Below are positions 43,286-52,976 of a DNA stretch of 64,000 nucleotides, one piece after another (position 1 is the stretch's first letter; each line of letters starts with the position of its first letter). The position numbers and the translations under genes were made by a program. The notes under the pieces were generated by a model, which saw only the letters and a list, made by a program, of their open reading frames with translations, was not told the DNA's origin and ran no database searches. The stretch is from Phaeovulum molybdatiresistens (GTDB taxonomy: Bacteria; Pseudomonadota; Alphaproteobacteria; Rhodobacterales; Rhodobacteraceae). The stretch spans positions 1 to 64,000 of the forward strand of contig NZ_JAMJFX010000010.1 in NCBI RefSeq assembly GCF_023544865.1, given 5' to 3'.

Positions 43286-44736
43286 TTGATCGTGTTGGTC
43301 TGGCGCCGCATGTAGCCCTTCCACGCATCCGACCCGCTTTCACGCCCGCCCCCGGTTTCCTTTTCGCCACCAAAGGCCCCGCCGATTTCCGCGCCCGAAG
43401 GCCCGATGTTGACATTGGCGATCCCGCAATCCGACCCGGCCGATGACAGGAAGGCCCCCGCCTCGCGCATGTTCAGGGTAAAGATGCACGACGACAGGCC
43501 CTGCGGCACATCGTTTTGCAGCGCGATGGCGTCCTCCAGCCGATCATAGCCCAGAACGTAGAGGATAGGGGCAAAGGTTTCCTCACGCACGCAGCCGGTC
43601 TGACCCGGCATCTCGACCACGGCGGGTTCGACATAGGCACCGCCCTGTGGAACCCCCTCGGCGACGGCGCGGCCGCCATGAACCTTGCCGCCTTCGGCCC
43701 GGGCCTGTTCCAGCATGGCCAGCATCCGATCGCGCGCGGCATGGTCGACCAGCGGCCCTACCAGGGTCGTGGCCTTGCGCGGGTCGCCGATCGGCAGGCT
43801 GGCATAGGCCTTGGTCAGCCGGGCCACCAGTGTTTCGCGGATGTCATTGTGCACAATCAGCCGCCGCAGGCTGGTGCAGCGTTGCCCTGCCGTGCCCACG
43901 GCGGAAAACACGATGGCCCGCACCGCCATGTCCAGATCGGCCGAGGGCGCCACGATCATCGCATTGTTTCCCCCCAGCTCCAGGATCGAGCGGCCAAAGC
44001 GTTCCGCCACCTTCGGCCCCACGATCCGCCCCATCCGGGTTGATCCCGTGGCCGAGATGATCGGAACGTCAGGCGCGCTGACCAGCGCCTCGCCCAGCGC
44101 CGGACCGCCGATGACCAGCTGCGCCAGCCCCGCAGGCGCGTCACCGAACCGGGCTATCGCGCGATCCAGGGCCTTCATCGCGGCGATTGCCGTCAGCGGG
44201 GTCTTTTCCGACGGTTTCCAGATGATCGAATCGCCGCAAACCAGCGCCAGCGCCGCGTTCCACGACCAGACCGCGACAGGAAAGTTGAACGCCGAGATGA
44301 TCCCGACGGGTCCCATCGGATGCCAGCTTTCCATCATCCGGTGGCCCGGCCGTTCCGACGCGATGGTCAACCCGTAAAGCTGCCGCGACAGGCCCACGGC
44401 AAAGTCGCAGATGTCGATCATCTCTTGCACCTCGCCCAGACCTTCCGAGGTGATCTTGCCTGCCTCCAGCGTGACCAGCGCGCCAAGCGCCTCTTTGGCG
44501 GCGCGCAATTCTTCGCCCAGCAGGCGGACCAGTTCGCCGCGGCGGGGCGCGGGCACCTCGCGCCAACTGCGGAAGGCCGTCTGCGCGCGGGCGATCACGG
44601 CGGGCATGTCGCTGGCGGGGGTTTCGCGCACGCGGGCGATTTCGGCGCCATCAATGGGCGAATGCACGGCAAGGCTGCCGCCGGTGATATCGGCGGATGT
44701 GATCCCGAGGGCGTTGAAAATGTCTTCGGTGGTCAT
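43237..44736 (-). CDS. amaB: aldehyde dehydrogenase, ALDH7/AmaB-like (2-aminoadipate semialdehyde dehydrogenase)
   Basis: This 499-residue NAD-dependent dehydrogenase has the NAD-binding SATGSTRMG segment, catalytic Glu in LELGGNNAMIV and catalytic Cys in GTAGQRCTSLRRL. That cysteine context and the C-terminus EIGGAFGGEKETGGGRESGSDAWK are typical of the ALDH7 (antiquitin) family, which oxidises 2-aminoadipate 6-semialdehyde in lysine breakdown. The start has GGGAGA upstream. It is last in the minus-strand run after glutaryl-CoA dehydrogenase, E1 dehydrogenase and an acyltransferase-like gene, 1 base after the latter. Confidence 0.9.
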   Translation of the reverse strand: MTTEDIFNALGITSADITGGSLAVHSPIDGAEIARVRETPASDMPAVIARAQTAFRSWREVPAPRRGELVRLLGEELRAAKEALGALVTLEAGKITSEGLGEVQEMIDICDFAVGLSRQLYGLTIASERPGHRMMESWHPMGPVGIISAFNFPVAVWSWNAALALVCGDSIIWKPSEKTPLTAIAAMKALDRAIARFGDAPAGLAQLVIGGPALGEALVSAPDVPIISATGSTRMGRIVGPKVAERFGRSILELGGNNAMIVAPSADLDMAVRAIVFSAVGTAGQRCTSLRRLIVHNDIRETLVARLTKAYASLPIGDPRKATTLVGPLVDHAARDRMLAMLEQARAEGGKVHGGRAVAEGVPQGGAYVEPAVVEMPGQTGCVREETFAPILYVLGYDRLEDAIALQNDVPQGLSSCIFTLNMREAGAFLSSAGSDCGIANVNIGPSGAEIGGAFGGEKETGGGRESGSDAWKGYMRRQTNTINYSAALPLAQGVTFDF

Positions 44737-44737
44737 G

Positions 44738-45769
44738 TCAGTCTCCCTGTGATGTGACTGTCGCGCGTTGCGCCTCAATCCCCATCGAGATGAGGAAGGG
44801 GCGCGTTTTCTGGCGCTGTTGAAAATCGGATTTCGACCCTGTTCCGGCCCAATCAGCCAGAATTAGCGACTGTGCCACCGCGCCGCCCAATGTCGTGCCG
44901 GGGCCGGTGACGATGAACAGATCGGGGGCGAATTCGCGCGCCGCTGTGGCGATGGCGCGTGTGAAGTCGTAGGTCCGGACCACCTGATGGCCCAGCGTGT
45001 AATCCCACAGGGCGGCGGTGTCGCTTGCCCCGGGCCACCAGATCGCGCCGCGCCCGTCGATCAGCGGAACCTTGGGCTGGCCGAACAGATCCTGGGCCAG
45101 GCGTGCGCGCCCGGCTTCGGCGATGGGGGACTGAAGCGCGGTGTGAAAGGCCGCGTGATTGGCAAGCCGCATCGGAAACCGACCCTGTTCCGGCGGAAGA
45201 GCGGCCTCAAAGGCGGCAAGCCCGGCGTCATTTCCGGCCAGAACCAGCATCCCGCCAAGGTCGATCGACAGGCCCAGATCATGGCCCGGCCGCGCGTCGA
45301 TATCCGCCACCAGCGACAGAAGTTCCGCCTTGCGGGCCGGGTTCGGGACCCAGTCTTCGACCATGAAAGGGTGGATGATCTGACCGCCGATCAGCGCATC
45401 CTGCATCAGCGTGCCCATGGTGTTGACGACGTGAAACCCCGCCTCGGGGCTTAGCGCGCCACCACAGGCCAGTGCCGAATACCAGCCCATCGAATTGCCG
45501 GTAACGGCCACCACATCAACCCCGCGCAGGGCACGAAAATCGGCCAGCGTTGCCGCATAGATCAGCGCCGAAGCATTGTCGCCCCGTGTGTGCCGCGCGA
45601 CCGAATAGGTCGCGGCGCCGTCCAGCGCGGCAAGTGTTTCCTGCCCCAGGGCCGCGCGTTCCGCATCAAACCGCGCCAGCAGCGCTGGGTCATGAAAATG
45701 CCGGCCCAGAACGCCAAGTTCGGTCTTTGTATAGGTGCCCCGACCGGGGCAGATGACGACGGCCTTCAT
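44738..45769 (-). CDS. FabD-like acyltransferase-fold protein
   Basis: This 343-residue protein has the malonyl/acyl-transferase fold. VVAVTGNSMGWYSALACGG holds the nucleophile serine in GNSMG (usually GHSLG), and MRLANHAAFHTAL holds the second catalytic histidine. The oxyanion segment near the N-terminus reads VVICPGRGTYTK. It is not a standard FabD, since it is diverged, has no fatty-acid genes around it, and overlaps the E1 dehydrogenase gene by ATGA. It may act on an acyl group of the lysine/glutarate pathway, but that is inference. Confidence 0.75.
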   Translation of the reverse strand: MKAVVICPGRGTYTKTELGVLGRHFHDPALLARFDAERAALGQETLAALDGAATYSVARHTRGDNASALIYAATLADFRALRGVDVVAVTGNSMGWYSALACGGALSPEAGFHVVNTMGTLMQDALIGGQIIHPFMVEDWVPNPARKAELLSLVADIDARPGHDLGLSIDLGGMLVLAGNDAGLAAFEAALPPEQGRFPMRLANHAAFHTALQSPIAEAGRARLAQDLFGQPKVPLIDGRGAIWWPGASDTAALWDYTLGHQVVRTYDFTRAIATAAREFAPDLFIVTGPGTTLGGAVAQSLILADWAGTGSKSDFQQRQKTRPFLISMGIEAQRATVTSQGD

Positions 45770-47949
45770 CGGCCGATCAGCCGCAGCGCGGCCTCCTCGA
45801 TGCCTTTGGCCGATGGAAGCGTGGCCGCATAGGCGGGGCCGGTGGCGATAAAGCAATCCTCGGCCACAACGCGCGCTAGCGATTTGCGCCCGGCTTCAAC
45901 CATCAGGGTCATCAGCGCCTCGGACTGGCTGCCGGTGCGGCGGCATTCATCCACGATGAGAATATGGTCGCAATCTTGGGTCGCCCGAAGCAGGGCCGCT
46001 TCGGGCAGGGGCGCCAGCCAGCGGATGTCGATCACACGGGCGGCGACGCCCTGCGCGGCCAGCGCCGCCTGGGCTTGATGCGACAGGTAGCAGCCATTGC
46101 CGTAGGACAGGATGGCAAGGTCCTTGCCCTGCCCGTGCAACCCGATCTCGCCCAGCGGAATGCGCTGATCCGGGCCAGGATAGAGCCGCATCCACGCCCC
46201 GTCCTTTTCAGCGTGAAGATCGCGCATCGGATACAGCGCGATGGGTTCGACAAAGACGCAGACGCGCTGTTCCTGCCGCGCAAGGCGGACACATTCGCGC
46301 AGCATCATCGCCGCATCCGCCCCGTTGGATGGCACCGCAAGGATCAGCCCCGGAATGTCGCGCAGGACGGCCAGGGAATTGTCATTGTGAAAATGCCCGC
46401 CAAACCCCTTTTGGTAACCCAGCCCCGCGATGCGCAGCACCATCGGATTGGTGAACTGCCCGTTGGAAAAGAACGGCAGGGTGGCCGCCTCGCCGCGGAT
46501 CTGGTCTTCGGCATTGTGCAGATAGGCCAGGAACTGAATCTCGGGGATCGGCAGAAAGCCGTTGTGCGCCAGCCCGATGCCAAGCCCCAGGATCGACTGT
46601 TCATCCAACAGCGTGTCGATGACCCGGTCGGGGCCAAAGCGCGATTGCAGCTTTTGGGTGACGCCATAGACCCCGCCCTTGCGGCCCACATCCTCGCCCA
46701 TCAGCGCGATTTCGCGGTGCTCCAGCATCAGATCCGTCAGCGCCCAGTTCAACAGTTTCGACATCGGCTGCGGTTCGGCCATGGCCGCCAGATCCGGGCC
46801 GAAAGCGGCGGCGCGGGCCTGCGCGTCGGGGCCATTGCTGGGCTTGCAGGGCCGCGACGGCGGGATCAGGCTGGCCATGACCTGCGCCGCGGTCTGCAGG
46901 CGGGGCCGGGTGACCGCCTGTTCGGCCACGCGGGTTACGCGATCCAGTGTCTCGGTATAAATTTCCAGCGCCTGTGCCGGGGCCAGGGCGCCCGCCTGCT
47001 GCAACAGGCGCACCGAATGCAGCAGCGGGTCATTGGCCTCTTCGGCCTCAACCTCTTCGCGGGGCATGTAGGTGGTGGGCAGGTCCGCGCCCGCATGGCC
47101 ATAAAGTCGCACGGTGCGCAGATGCAGAAACGCCGGTTTGCGCCGGCTTCGGACGTAATCGGCGGCCTCGGCCGCGATCTTGAACGTCTCATACAGGTCC
47201 AGCCCGTCGGCCGCGAAATACCGGACCCCCGGGCGCGCCTGCATCGATGCCGCGATCCAGCCCTTGGGCGTTTTCGTTGAAATGCCGATGCCGTTGTCTT
47301 CGCAAACAAACAGAACCGGCATGGGCAGAGCCTGAAACGCGGTCCAGCCCGCGGTGTTGAACGCCCCCTGCGCGGTGGAATGGTTGGCCGAGGCATCGCC
47401 AAACGAACACATCACGATCGCATCGTCGGGCAGGGCACGGTGTTCGGGCGGGTGGCGGCGGGCCAGGCCCAACGAATGGGCAACCCCCACGGCCTTCGGC
47501 AGATGGCTGGCGATGGTTGAGGTCTGCGGCGGGATCGCCAGTGCCTTTGACCCCAGAACCTTGTGCCGCCCGCCGGAAATCGGATCCTCGGAGGACGAGG
47601 CGAAGGACAAAAGCATGTCCCAGGTCATGGTCTGGCCGGGGACCTGATCGGCGCGGGCAATCTGAAAGGCCGCGTCGCGATAGTGCAGAAAGGCCATGTC
47701 GGTGGGCCGCAGCGCATGGGCGACGGCGGCCATCCCCTCATGCCCCGATGACCCGATCGTATAAAACCCCTGTCCGGCCTTCTGCATGGCCCGGCTGGTG
47801 CGATCCAGCGCGCGGCTTAGACACTGGGCGCGGAACAGGCGCACCGCATCGGGTGCCGAAAGCCCCGGAACAGGGTCTTTCCCAACGGGAAAATCCTGCG
47901 CCGCAACGCGACGCAGGAAGTTTTCATGAACGATCTGGGAACGTGGCAT
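45766..47949 (-). CDS. 2-oxoacid dehydrogenase E1, fused alpha and beta subunits
   Basis: This 727-residue thiamine-diphosphate enzyme fuses an E1-alpha half (GSSGHEGMAAVAHAL, thiamine motif starting FGDASANHSTAQGAFNTAGW) to an E1-beta half from about residue 400 (MSKLLNWALTDLMLEHREIALMGEDVG, PEIQFLAYLHNAEDQI). Family members decarboxylate branched-chain or related 2-oxoacids and load the acyl group onto lipoyl-E2. Its place between glutaryl-CoA dehydrogenase and an ALDH7 gene suggests 2-oxoadipate as substrate, giving glutaryl-CoA; this is inferred. No E2 or E3 gene is in the window. Confidence 0.88.
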   Translation of the reverse strand: MPRSQIVHENFLRRVAAQDFPVGKDPVPGLSAPDAVRLFRAQCLSRALDRTSRAMQKAGQGFYTIGSSGHEGMAAVAHALRPTDMAFLHYRDAAFQIARADQVPGQTMTWDMLLSFASSSEDPISGGRHKVLGSKALAIPPQTSTIASHLPKAVGVAHSLGLARRHPPEHRALPDDAIVMCSFGDASANHSTAQGAFNTAGWTAFQALPMPVLFVCEDNGIGISTKTPKGWIAASMQARPGVRYFAADGLDLYETFKIAAEAADYVRSRRKPAFLHLRTVRLYGHAGADLPTTYMPREEVEAEEANDPLLHSVRLLQQAGALAPAQALEIYTETLDRVTRVAEQAVTRPRLQTAAQVMASLIPPSRPCKPSNGPDAQARAAAFGPDLAAMAEPQPMSKLLNWALTDLMLEHREIALMGEDVGRKGGVYGVTQKLQSRFGPDRVIDTLLDEQSILGLGIGLAHNGFLPIPEIQFLAYLHNAEDQIRGEAATLPFFSNGQFTNPMVLRIAGLGYQKGFGGHFHNDNSLAVLRDIPGLILAVPSNGADAAMMLRECVRLARQEQRVCVFVEPIALYPMRDLHAEKDGAWMRLYPGPDQRIPLGEIGLHGQGKDLAILSYGNGCYLSHQAQAALAAQGVAARVIDIRWLAPLPEAALLRATQDCDHILIVDECRRTGSQSEALMTLMVEAGRKSLARVVAEDCFIATGPAYAATLPSAKGIEEAALRLIGR

Positions 47950-47968
47950 ATGTCCCTTTCTGTGATCC

Positions 47969-49177
47969 TCAGTAGAAGGCTTGCAGCCCCGTGATGGCCC
48001 GACCCAGGATCAGGGCATGCACGTCATGCGTGCCTTCGTAGGTGTTGACGGTTTCCAAGTTGACCATGTGGCGGATGACCTGGAAATCCTCGGAAATGCC
48101 GTTGCCGCCGTGCATGTCGCGCGCCCAACGGGCGATATCCAGCGCCTTGCCGCAGTTGTTGCGCTTGATGATGGAAATCATCTCGGGCGCGGCGTTGGCT
48201 TCGTCCAGCAGGCGGCCGACGCGCAGGCTGGCCTGCAGGCCAAGGCTGATTTCGGTCATCATGTTGGCCAGCTTCAGCTGATACAGCTGCGTGTTGGCCA
48301 GCGGGCGGTTGAACTGCTTGCGGTCCAGGCCATACTGGCGCGCGGCGTGCATGCAGAATTCGGCCGAGCCCATCACGCCCCAGCTGATGCCATAGCGCGC
48401 ACGGTTCAGACAGCCGAACGGACCTTTCAGCCCTTCGACATTCGGCAGCAGCGCATCTTCGCCGACCTCGACGTTGTTCATCACGATCTCGCCGGTCACC
48501 GAAGCCCGGAGTGAGAGCTTGCCTCCGACCTTCGGTGCCGAGAGCCCGGCCATGCCTTTTTCAAGGACAAAGCCGCGGATCTTGCCGCCATGCGCTTCCG
48601 ACTTCGCCCAGACGACGAAGACATCCGCGATCGGCGAATTGGAAATCCACATTTTCGACCCGTTCAGCACATAGCCGTTCGCGGTCTTCTTGGCGGTGGT
48701 CTTCATCCCCGCCGGATCCGAGCCCGCATCGGGTTCGGTCAGGCCAAAGCAGCCGATGTATTCGCCCGAGGCCAGTTTCGGCAGGTATTTCTTGCGCTGT
48801 TCTTCCGAGCCATAGGCATAGATCGGATACATCACCAGGCTGGACTGCACCGACATCATCGAGCGATAGCCCGAATCGACGCGCTCAACCTCACGGGCGA
48901 CCAGGCCATAGGCCACATAGGACGCGCCCAGCCCGCCATATTCTTCCGGCACGGTCACGCCCAGTAGGCCCATTTCGCCCATTTCACGGAAAATCGCCGG
49001 ATCGGTCGTTTCCTCACGATAGGCGGCGGTCACGCGGGGCTGCAGCTTTTCCTGGGCATAGGTGCGCGCGGCATCGCGCAGCATCCGCTCTTCCTCGGTC
49101 AGTTGCTGATCCAGGCGGAAGGGGTCTTCCCAGTCAAAGCGCGACAGGTCGGGGGCGTCTTTCGGTTTGAGGGCCAT
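47969..49177 (-). CDS. gcdH: glutaryl-CoA dehydrogenase
   Basis: This 402-residue flavoprotein of the acyl-CoA dehydrogenase family converts glutaryl-CoA to crotonyl-CoA. Diagnostic segments are [42 protein letters not shown], and the C-terminal [44 protein letters not shown] with the catalytic glutamate in YEGTHD. I chose the ATG at 49177 because AAGGA precedes it; 49198 and 49240 lack such a site. It leads the operon gcdH-E1-acyltransferase-amaB and is divergent from a LysR gene. Confidence 0.95.
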   Translation of the reverse strand: MALKPKDAPDLSRFDWEDPFRLDQQLTEEERMLRDAARTYAQEKLQPRVTAAYREETTDPAIFREMGEMGLLGVTVPEEYGGLGASYVAYGLVAREVERVDSGYRSMMSVQSSLVMYPIYAYGSEEQRKKYLPKLASGEYIGCFGLTEPDAGSDPAGMKTTAKKTANGYVLNGSKMWISNSPIADVFVVWAKSEAHGGKIRGFVLEKGMAGLSAPKVGGKLSLRASVTGEIVMNNVEVGEDALLPNVEGLKGPFGCLNRARYGISWGVMGSAEFCMHAARQYGLDRKQFNRPLANTQLYQLKLANMMTEISLGLQASLRVGRLLDEANAAPEMISIIKRNNCGKALDIARWARDMHGGNGISEDFQVIRHMVNLETVNTYEGTHDVHALILGRAITGLQAFY

Positions 49178-49242
49178 GGTATTGATCCTTGCGGTCATGA
49201 TGTTTGACCCTTTATGCGCCTGTTCCTTTGCGTAATCCAACG

Positions 49243-49277
49243 CTATTGTCGCGATAGAATATGCATGGAGCGCATAT
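49243..49277. promoter_or_regulatory. operator candidates between gcdH and the LysR gene
   Basis: CTATTG-TCG-CGATAG (49243-49257) is an imperfect dyad of the LysR T-N11-A kind, and ATATGC/GCATAT (49259-49264 and 49272-49277) is a second dyad touching the LysR start codon. Either could bind the LysR regulator. Confidence 0.4.
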
Positions 49278-50180
49278 ATGGCCCTGCCGCGCCGCTATAT
49301 CCCGTCGATCAGTCTGCTGGCGGCCTTTGAGGCGGTCTGCCGCACCGGGTCCACTGCCGCCGCCGCGCGGGAACTGGATCTGACGCAGGGGGCGGTCAGC
49401 CGCCTGATCCAGAACCTGGAAGGCCAGCTGGGCGTGACCCTGTTCAAGCGCGAACGCCGCCGCCTGCGCCCGACGGAACCCGCGCTGGCCTATGCCCGCG
49501 ACGTGCGCAAGGCGCTGGAACTGATTGCGCGGGCCTCGCTGGGGTTGCGCGCCAATCCCGGTGGCGGGGTGCTTAGCCTGGCGATTCTGCCAACCTTCGG
49601 CACGCGCTGGCTTGCGCCGCGGCTGGGGGCGTTTCTGGCGGCGCATCCGGGTATCACGCTGAACCTTGGCACCCGGCTGCGGCCCTTCGACTTCGACAGC
49701 GAAACCTTTGACGCGGCCATCCATTTCGGCATCCGCATGTGGCCCGGCGCCGAACACATGCCGCTGTTCGAGGAACGCATTATCGCCTGCTGTTCGGCGG
49801 CCTTCGCCGCGGAACATCCGATGCGCGAACCGGCCGACCTGCTTGATCTGCCGCTGTTGCAGCTGGAATCGCGGCCCAATGCCTGGGGCGCCTGGTTCGC
49901 CCATCACGGGCTGGAGGCACCGCATACCCAGGGTATGCTGTTCGATCAGTTCGCGCCGATGATGCAGGCTGCTGCGCATGGGGTCGGGGTTGCCTTGTTG
50001 CCGGAATTTCTGGCCGATGCGGAAATCCGCGAAGGCCGGCTGATCCGCACGCCCGGCGATATCGTGGCGGGCGTGGGAACCTATTACCTTGTCTGGCCCG
50101 AAGGGGCCGAGGTCACTCTGCCGCTTGCAGCCTTCCGGGATTGGATCGCGGCCGAGGCGAAGGCGTCGGCAGGGGCGTGA
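49278..50180 (+). CDS. LysR-family transcriptional regulator (GcvA/GcdR-like)
   Basis: This 300-residue regulator has the N-terminal winged helix-turn-helix [47 protein letters not shown] split across two helices, followed by a substrate-binding domain from about residue 95. The closest pattern is the GcvA subgroup. It is divergent from gcdH, and LysR proteins next to gcdH (GcdR) commonly respond to glutarate or related metabolites. GGAG lies at a normal distance. Its 3' end overlaps the convergent dehydrogenase gene by 68 bases. Confidence 0.9.
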   Translation: MALPRRYIPSISLLAAFEAVCRTGSTAAAARELDLTQGAVSRLIQNLEGQLGVTLFKRERRRLRPTEPALAYARDVRKALELIARASLGLRANPGGGVLSLAILPTFGTRWLAPRLGAFLAAHPGITLNLGTRLRPFDFDSETFDAAIHFGIRMWPGAEHMPLFEERIIACCSAAFAAEHPMREPADLLDLPLLQLESRPNAWGAWFAHHGLEAPHTQGMLFDQFAPMMQAAAHGVGVALLPEFLADAEIREGRLIRTPGDIVAGVGTYYLVWPEGAEVTLPLAAFRDWIAAEAKASAGA

Positions 50181-51258
50181 TCTGGCCGGGCAGGTAATAG
50201 CGCCCGAATTCGGTATCCAGAAAATCGGCCAGCCCCACCTGTTCCTGCCCGATGAAGCCACGCCCGGGCAGCTTGCCGGTGCGCACCATGTCCACCACGC
50301 CGGTGACGCCCGCCGCGGTGGTGATCTGGATCGCGCTCCAGCGTTTGCCGTCGATGACGGTGGACAGGGATTTGTTCAGGAAGGAAATCTCGCGCAGCGC
50401 ACCATCCACCATGCCGGTCGCGGTGCAGAAGACCACCACCACATCCTGATCGGTGCGCGGCAGGGCATGTTCAAAGATATCCTTCATCAGGTCGCGGCGA
50501 CGTTCCAGCCCCAGCCCCGTCAGCAAAAGCCGCAGGATATCGCGATGGCCGGGGTAGCGGATCGTGCGATAGCTGACGCGCCGGGCCTTGCCTTCCAGCG
50601 TCTCGCCCAGCGTCCCAAGCCCGCCCGAGGTGTTGAAACATTCGTAGTCCACCCCGTCCAGCGCGAAATCTTCCAGATCCTCCAGCGGGGCCAGGCTGAC
50701 CTTGCGGCCATCAACCAGGGCCTCGCAGGGGTTCAGATATTCGTTGATCAGCCCGTCGGTTGACCAGGTCAGGTTGTATTTCAACGCGTTGGTCGGATAC
50801 AGCGGCAGCGCGCCAACGCGCAGCGACAGGGTTTCCAGTTCGTCGAACTGCGCCGCCAAATGCGCCCCCACCATGCCCACGAAGCCCGGTGCCAGTCCGC
50901 ATTGCGGCATCAGCACCGTTTCGGCATCGCGGGCCAGGTCGCGCACGCGGGCGGTTCCGGCGACATCCTCGGTCAGGTCGAAATAATGCGCCCCGGCATT
51001 GCGCGCGGCTTCGGCAATGGTGGGCGTCAGAAAGAAGGGCGCGGCCGAAATCACCGCGTCAAACCCCTTCAGCCGCGCGGTCAGCGCCCCAAGATCATCC
51101 GCCGCAACCTGCAGCGTAGCGGTGCCCGCGGCCGCCGCTGCCTGCAGCGCCGCGGCATTCTGATCGGCCAGCGTGACACGGTAATTGCCCGAGGCCCCCA
51201 GAAGCGCGGCGATGGTCGTGCCGATCTTGCCGGCACCGATGATGCAGATGTTCCACAT
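50113..51258 (-). CDS. saccharopine dehydrogenase-family protein, probable lysine 6-dehydrogenase
   Basis: This 381-residue protein begins with a Rossmann motif [22 protein letters not shown] and has [15 protein letters not shown] and [20 protein letters not shown], patterns of the saccharopine dehydrogenase/lysine 6-dehydrogenase family. In relatives lysine 6-dehydrogenase oxidises lysine to 2-aminoadipate semialdehyde, the substrate of the ALDH7 enzyme encoded nearby. That context favours this role over a carboxynorspermidine synthase-type function. I chose the ATG at 51258 because the frame upstream has no conserved sequence. Confidence 0.82.
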   Translation of the reverse strand: MWNICIIGAGKIGTTIAALLGASGNYRVTLADQNAAALQAAAAAGTATLQVAADDLGALTARLKGFDAVISAAPFFLTPTIAEAARNAGAHYFDLTEDVAGTARVRDLARDAETVLMPQCGLAPGFVGMVGAHLAAQFDELETLSLRVGALPLYPTNALKYNLTWSTDGLINEYLNPCEALVDGRKVSLAPLEDLEDFALDGVDYECFNTSGGLGTLGETLEGKARRVSYRTIRYPGHRDILRLLLTGLGLERRRDLMKDIFEHALPRTDQDVVVVFCTATGMVDGALREISFLNKSLSTVIDGKRWSAIQITTAAGVTGVVDMVRTGKLPGRGFIGQEQVGLADFLDTEFGRYYLPGQITPLPTPSPRPRSNPGRLQAAE

Positions 51259-51306
51259 GGCATTCCCCCTGTTCGTTAGCGTCAGAGTGACGCACAGGTC
51301 CGCCGT

Positions 51307-51316
51307 ATTGAACAAT
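51307..51316. promoter_or_regulatory. small palindrome in the AT-rich upstream region of the lysine-dehydrogenase-like gene
   Basis: ATTGAACAAT at 51307-51316 is a perfect 4+4 dyad within the AT-rich stretch 51300-51375, upstream of the start at 51258. CCGAAAT (51325-51331) and ATTTCGG (51361-51367) form a second, distant dyad. These may be regulator sites; nothing else is recognisable in this 121-base gap. Confidence 0.3.
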
Positions 51317-51379
51317 CAAACACACCGAAATGTAGTATGTTGAGATATATTTCACCGATAATTTCGGCTAAATGACGGA

Positions 51380-52135
51380 TCAACCATTCAGCATCCGGTC
51401 AGCGCTGGCCTCAAACAGGGTGCGGGCGTAATCGGTTTTCATACCGGCGCGGGCCAGATCCTCATGCAGCAGCTCTTCAACCGCGCGGCCGTGCTGCATC
51501 ACCAGAACGCGGTCGCACATGTGGTCAATCACCGCCAAATCATGACTGACCATCATGAAGGTCAGCCCCCGCTCCGCGCGCAAACGGTTGAGAAGGTTCA
51601 GCGTTTCGGCCTGAACACTGGCATCCAGCGCGCTGGTGGGTTCGTCCAGCAGCAGGATTTCGGGTTCCAGCATCAGCGCGCGGGCAATCGCGACCCGCTG
51701 GCGCTGCCCGCCCGAAAGCTGATGCGGATAGCGGAACCGAAAGCTGGGCGGCAGGCCGACATCGTCCAACGCCTGAACCACGCGCGCATCGGTATTGCCG
51801 ATGCCGTGGATCGCCAGCGGCTCGGCCAGGGTGCGGTCGATCGTGTGGCGGGGGTGAAGTGAGCCATAGGGGTCCTGAAAGACCATCTGCACCCGTTTGG
51901 CAAAGGCCTTGCCACGCGGGGTTTGCACCGGGGCGCCGTCAATGCGGATACTGCCCGCCGAAATCGGCGCCAGCCCGCAGATCGCCCGCAAGATCGTCGA
52001 TTTGCCGGACCCACTTTCGCCGACAAGTCCGTAACTTTCGCGGGCCGCGACCGTCAGCGACACATCCTCGACCGCGCGCACATCGCGCCCGCCGACATGA
52101 TAGGTGACGGAAAGGTTCTCGATTTCGATCAGCAT
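51380..52135 (-). CDS. peptide ABC transporter ATP-binding protein (DppF/OppF-like)
   Basis: This 251-residue ATPase has Walker A VGESGSGKSTILRA, the signature LSGGQRQRVAIARALMLEP, Walker B ILLLDEPTSALD and the switch histidine in MVSHDLAVI. It is shorter than most OppF proteins (about 320 residues), lacking part of the C-terminal oligopeptide domain. I chose the ATG at 52135. It is the last gene of the minus-strand transporter unit. Confidence 0.92.
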   Translation of the reverse strand: MLIEIENLSVTYHVGGRDVRAVEDVSLTVAARESYGLVGESGSGKSTILRAICGLAPISAGSIRIDGAPVQTPRGKAFAKRVQMVFQDPYGSLHPRHTIDRTLAEPLAIHGIGNTDARVVQALDDVGLPPSFRFRYPHQLSGGQRQRVAIARALMLEPEILLLDEPTSALDASVQAETLNLLNRLRAERGLTFMMVSHDLAVIDHMCDRVLVMQHGRAVEELLHEDLARAGMKTDYARTLFEASADRMLNG

Positions 52136-52145
52136 CCGCCCACCC

Positions 52146-52976
52146 CTATTCCGCCCAGGCCGCATGACGATCCAGCCCCGGCAGGGGCGATCGGTCGCCA
52201 CCGATCCGGGGCAGACAGTTCAAAAGCCCCTGGGTATAGGGGTGCTGCGCCTGCATCAGGTTCCTGGCCTCCAGTTCCTCGACCACGCGGCCCTTGTACA
52301 TCACCAGAACCCGGTCGCAGAACCGCGCCACCAGCCGCAGGTCATGGCTGATGAAGATCAGCCCCATCCCCCGGTCGCGCACCAGCGCATCCAGGATCGA
52401 CAGCACCTCCGCCTGGACGGTCACGTCCAGCGCGCTGGTGGGCTCATCGGCGATCAGCAGGTCGGGGTTGGGGATCAGCATCATCGCGATCATCACGCGC
52501 TGGCCCATGCCGCCCGACAATTCGTGCGGATAGCTTTCCAGCACACGGTCCGGGTCGCGGATCTGCACGGCCTCCAGCGCGGCGATGGCCTTGGCGCGGG
52601 CCTCGGTGCGGCCAACGCGGTGGCGCAGGCGCAGCCCCTCGGTCAGCTGGGCGCCGACCTTCATCACCGGGTTCAGCGAATATTTCGGGTCCTGCATGAC
52701 CATCGCCATGCGCTGGCCACGCAGGGCGCGCATCTGCCGTTCGCTGGCGCGGGTCAGGTCGATGCCGTCAAAGACCATCTCTTCGGCGTCGATCCGCCCC
52801 GGCGGGCGGATCAGCCGCAGGACGGATCGGCCCGTCATCGTCTTGCCCGATCCGCTTTCGCCGACGATGCCCAGCCGTTCCCGGCCCAGGCTGAAAGATA
52901 CACCGCGCACCGCCTGAACCGGGCCCGATTCGGTGTCAAAGGTCACGCGAAGGTTTTTCACCGACAGCAGGGTCAT
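52146..52976 (-). CDS. peptide ABC transporter ATP-binding protein (DppD/OppD-like)
   Basis: This 276-residue ATPase has Walker A VGESGSGKTMTGRSV, the signature LSGGMGQRVMIAMML, Walker B LLIADEPTSALDVTVQ and FISHDLRLVA. It pairs with the DppF-like ATPase downstream, 10 bases away, and its start overlaps the permease stop by ATGA. Like its partner it is shorter than classical OppD, missing some of the C-terminal cluster-binding extension. Confidence 0.93.
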   Translation of the reverse strand: MTLLSVKNLRVTFDTESGPVQAVRGVSFSLGRERLGIVGESGSGKTMTGRSVLRLIRPPGRIDAEEMVFDGIDLTRASERQMRALRGQRMAMVMQDPKYSLNPVMKVGAQLTEGLRLRHRVGRTEARAKAIAALEAVQIRDPDRVLESYPHELSGGMGQRVMIAMMLIPNPDLLIADEPTSALDVTVQAEVLSILDALVRDRGMGLIFISHDLRLVARFCDRVLVMYKGRVVEELEARNLMQAQHPYTQGLLNCLPRIGGDRSPLPGLDRHAAWAE

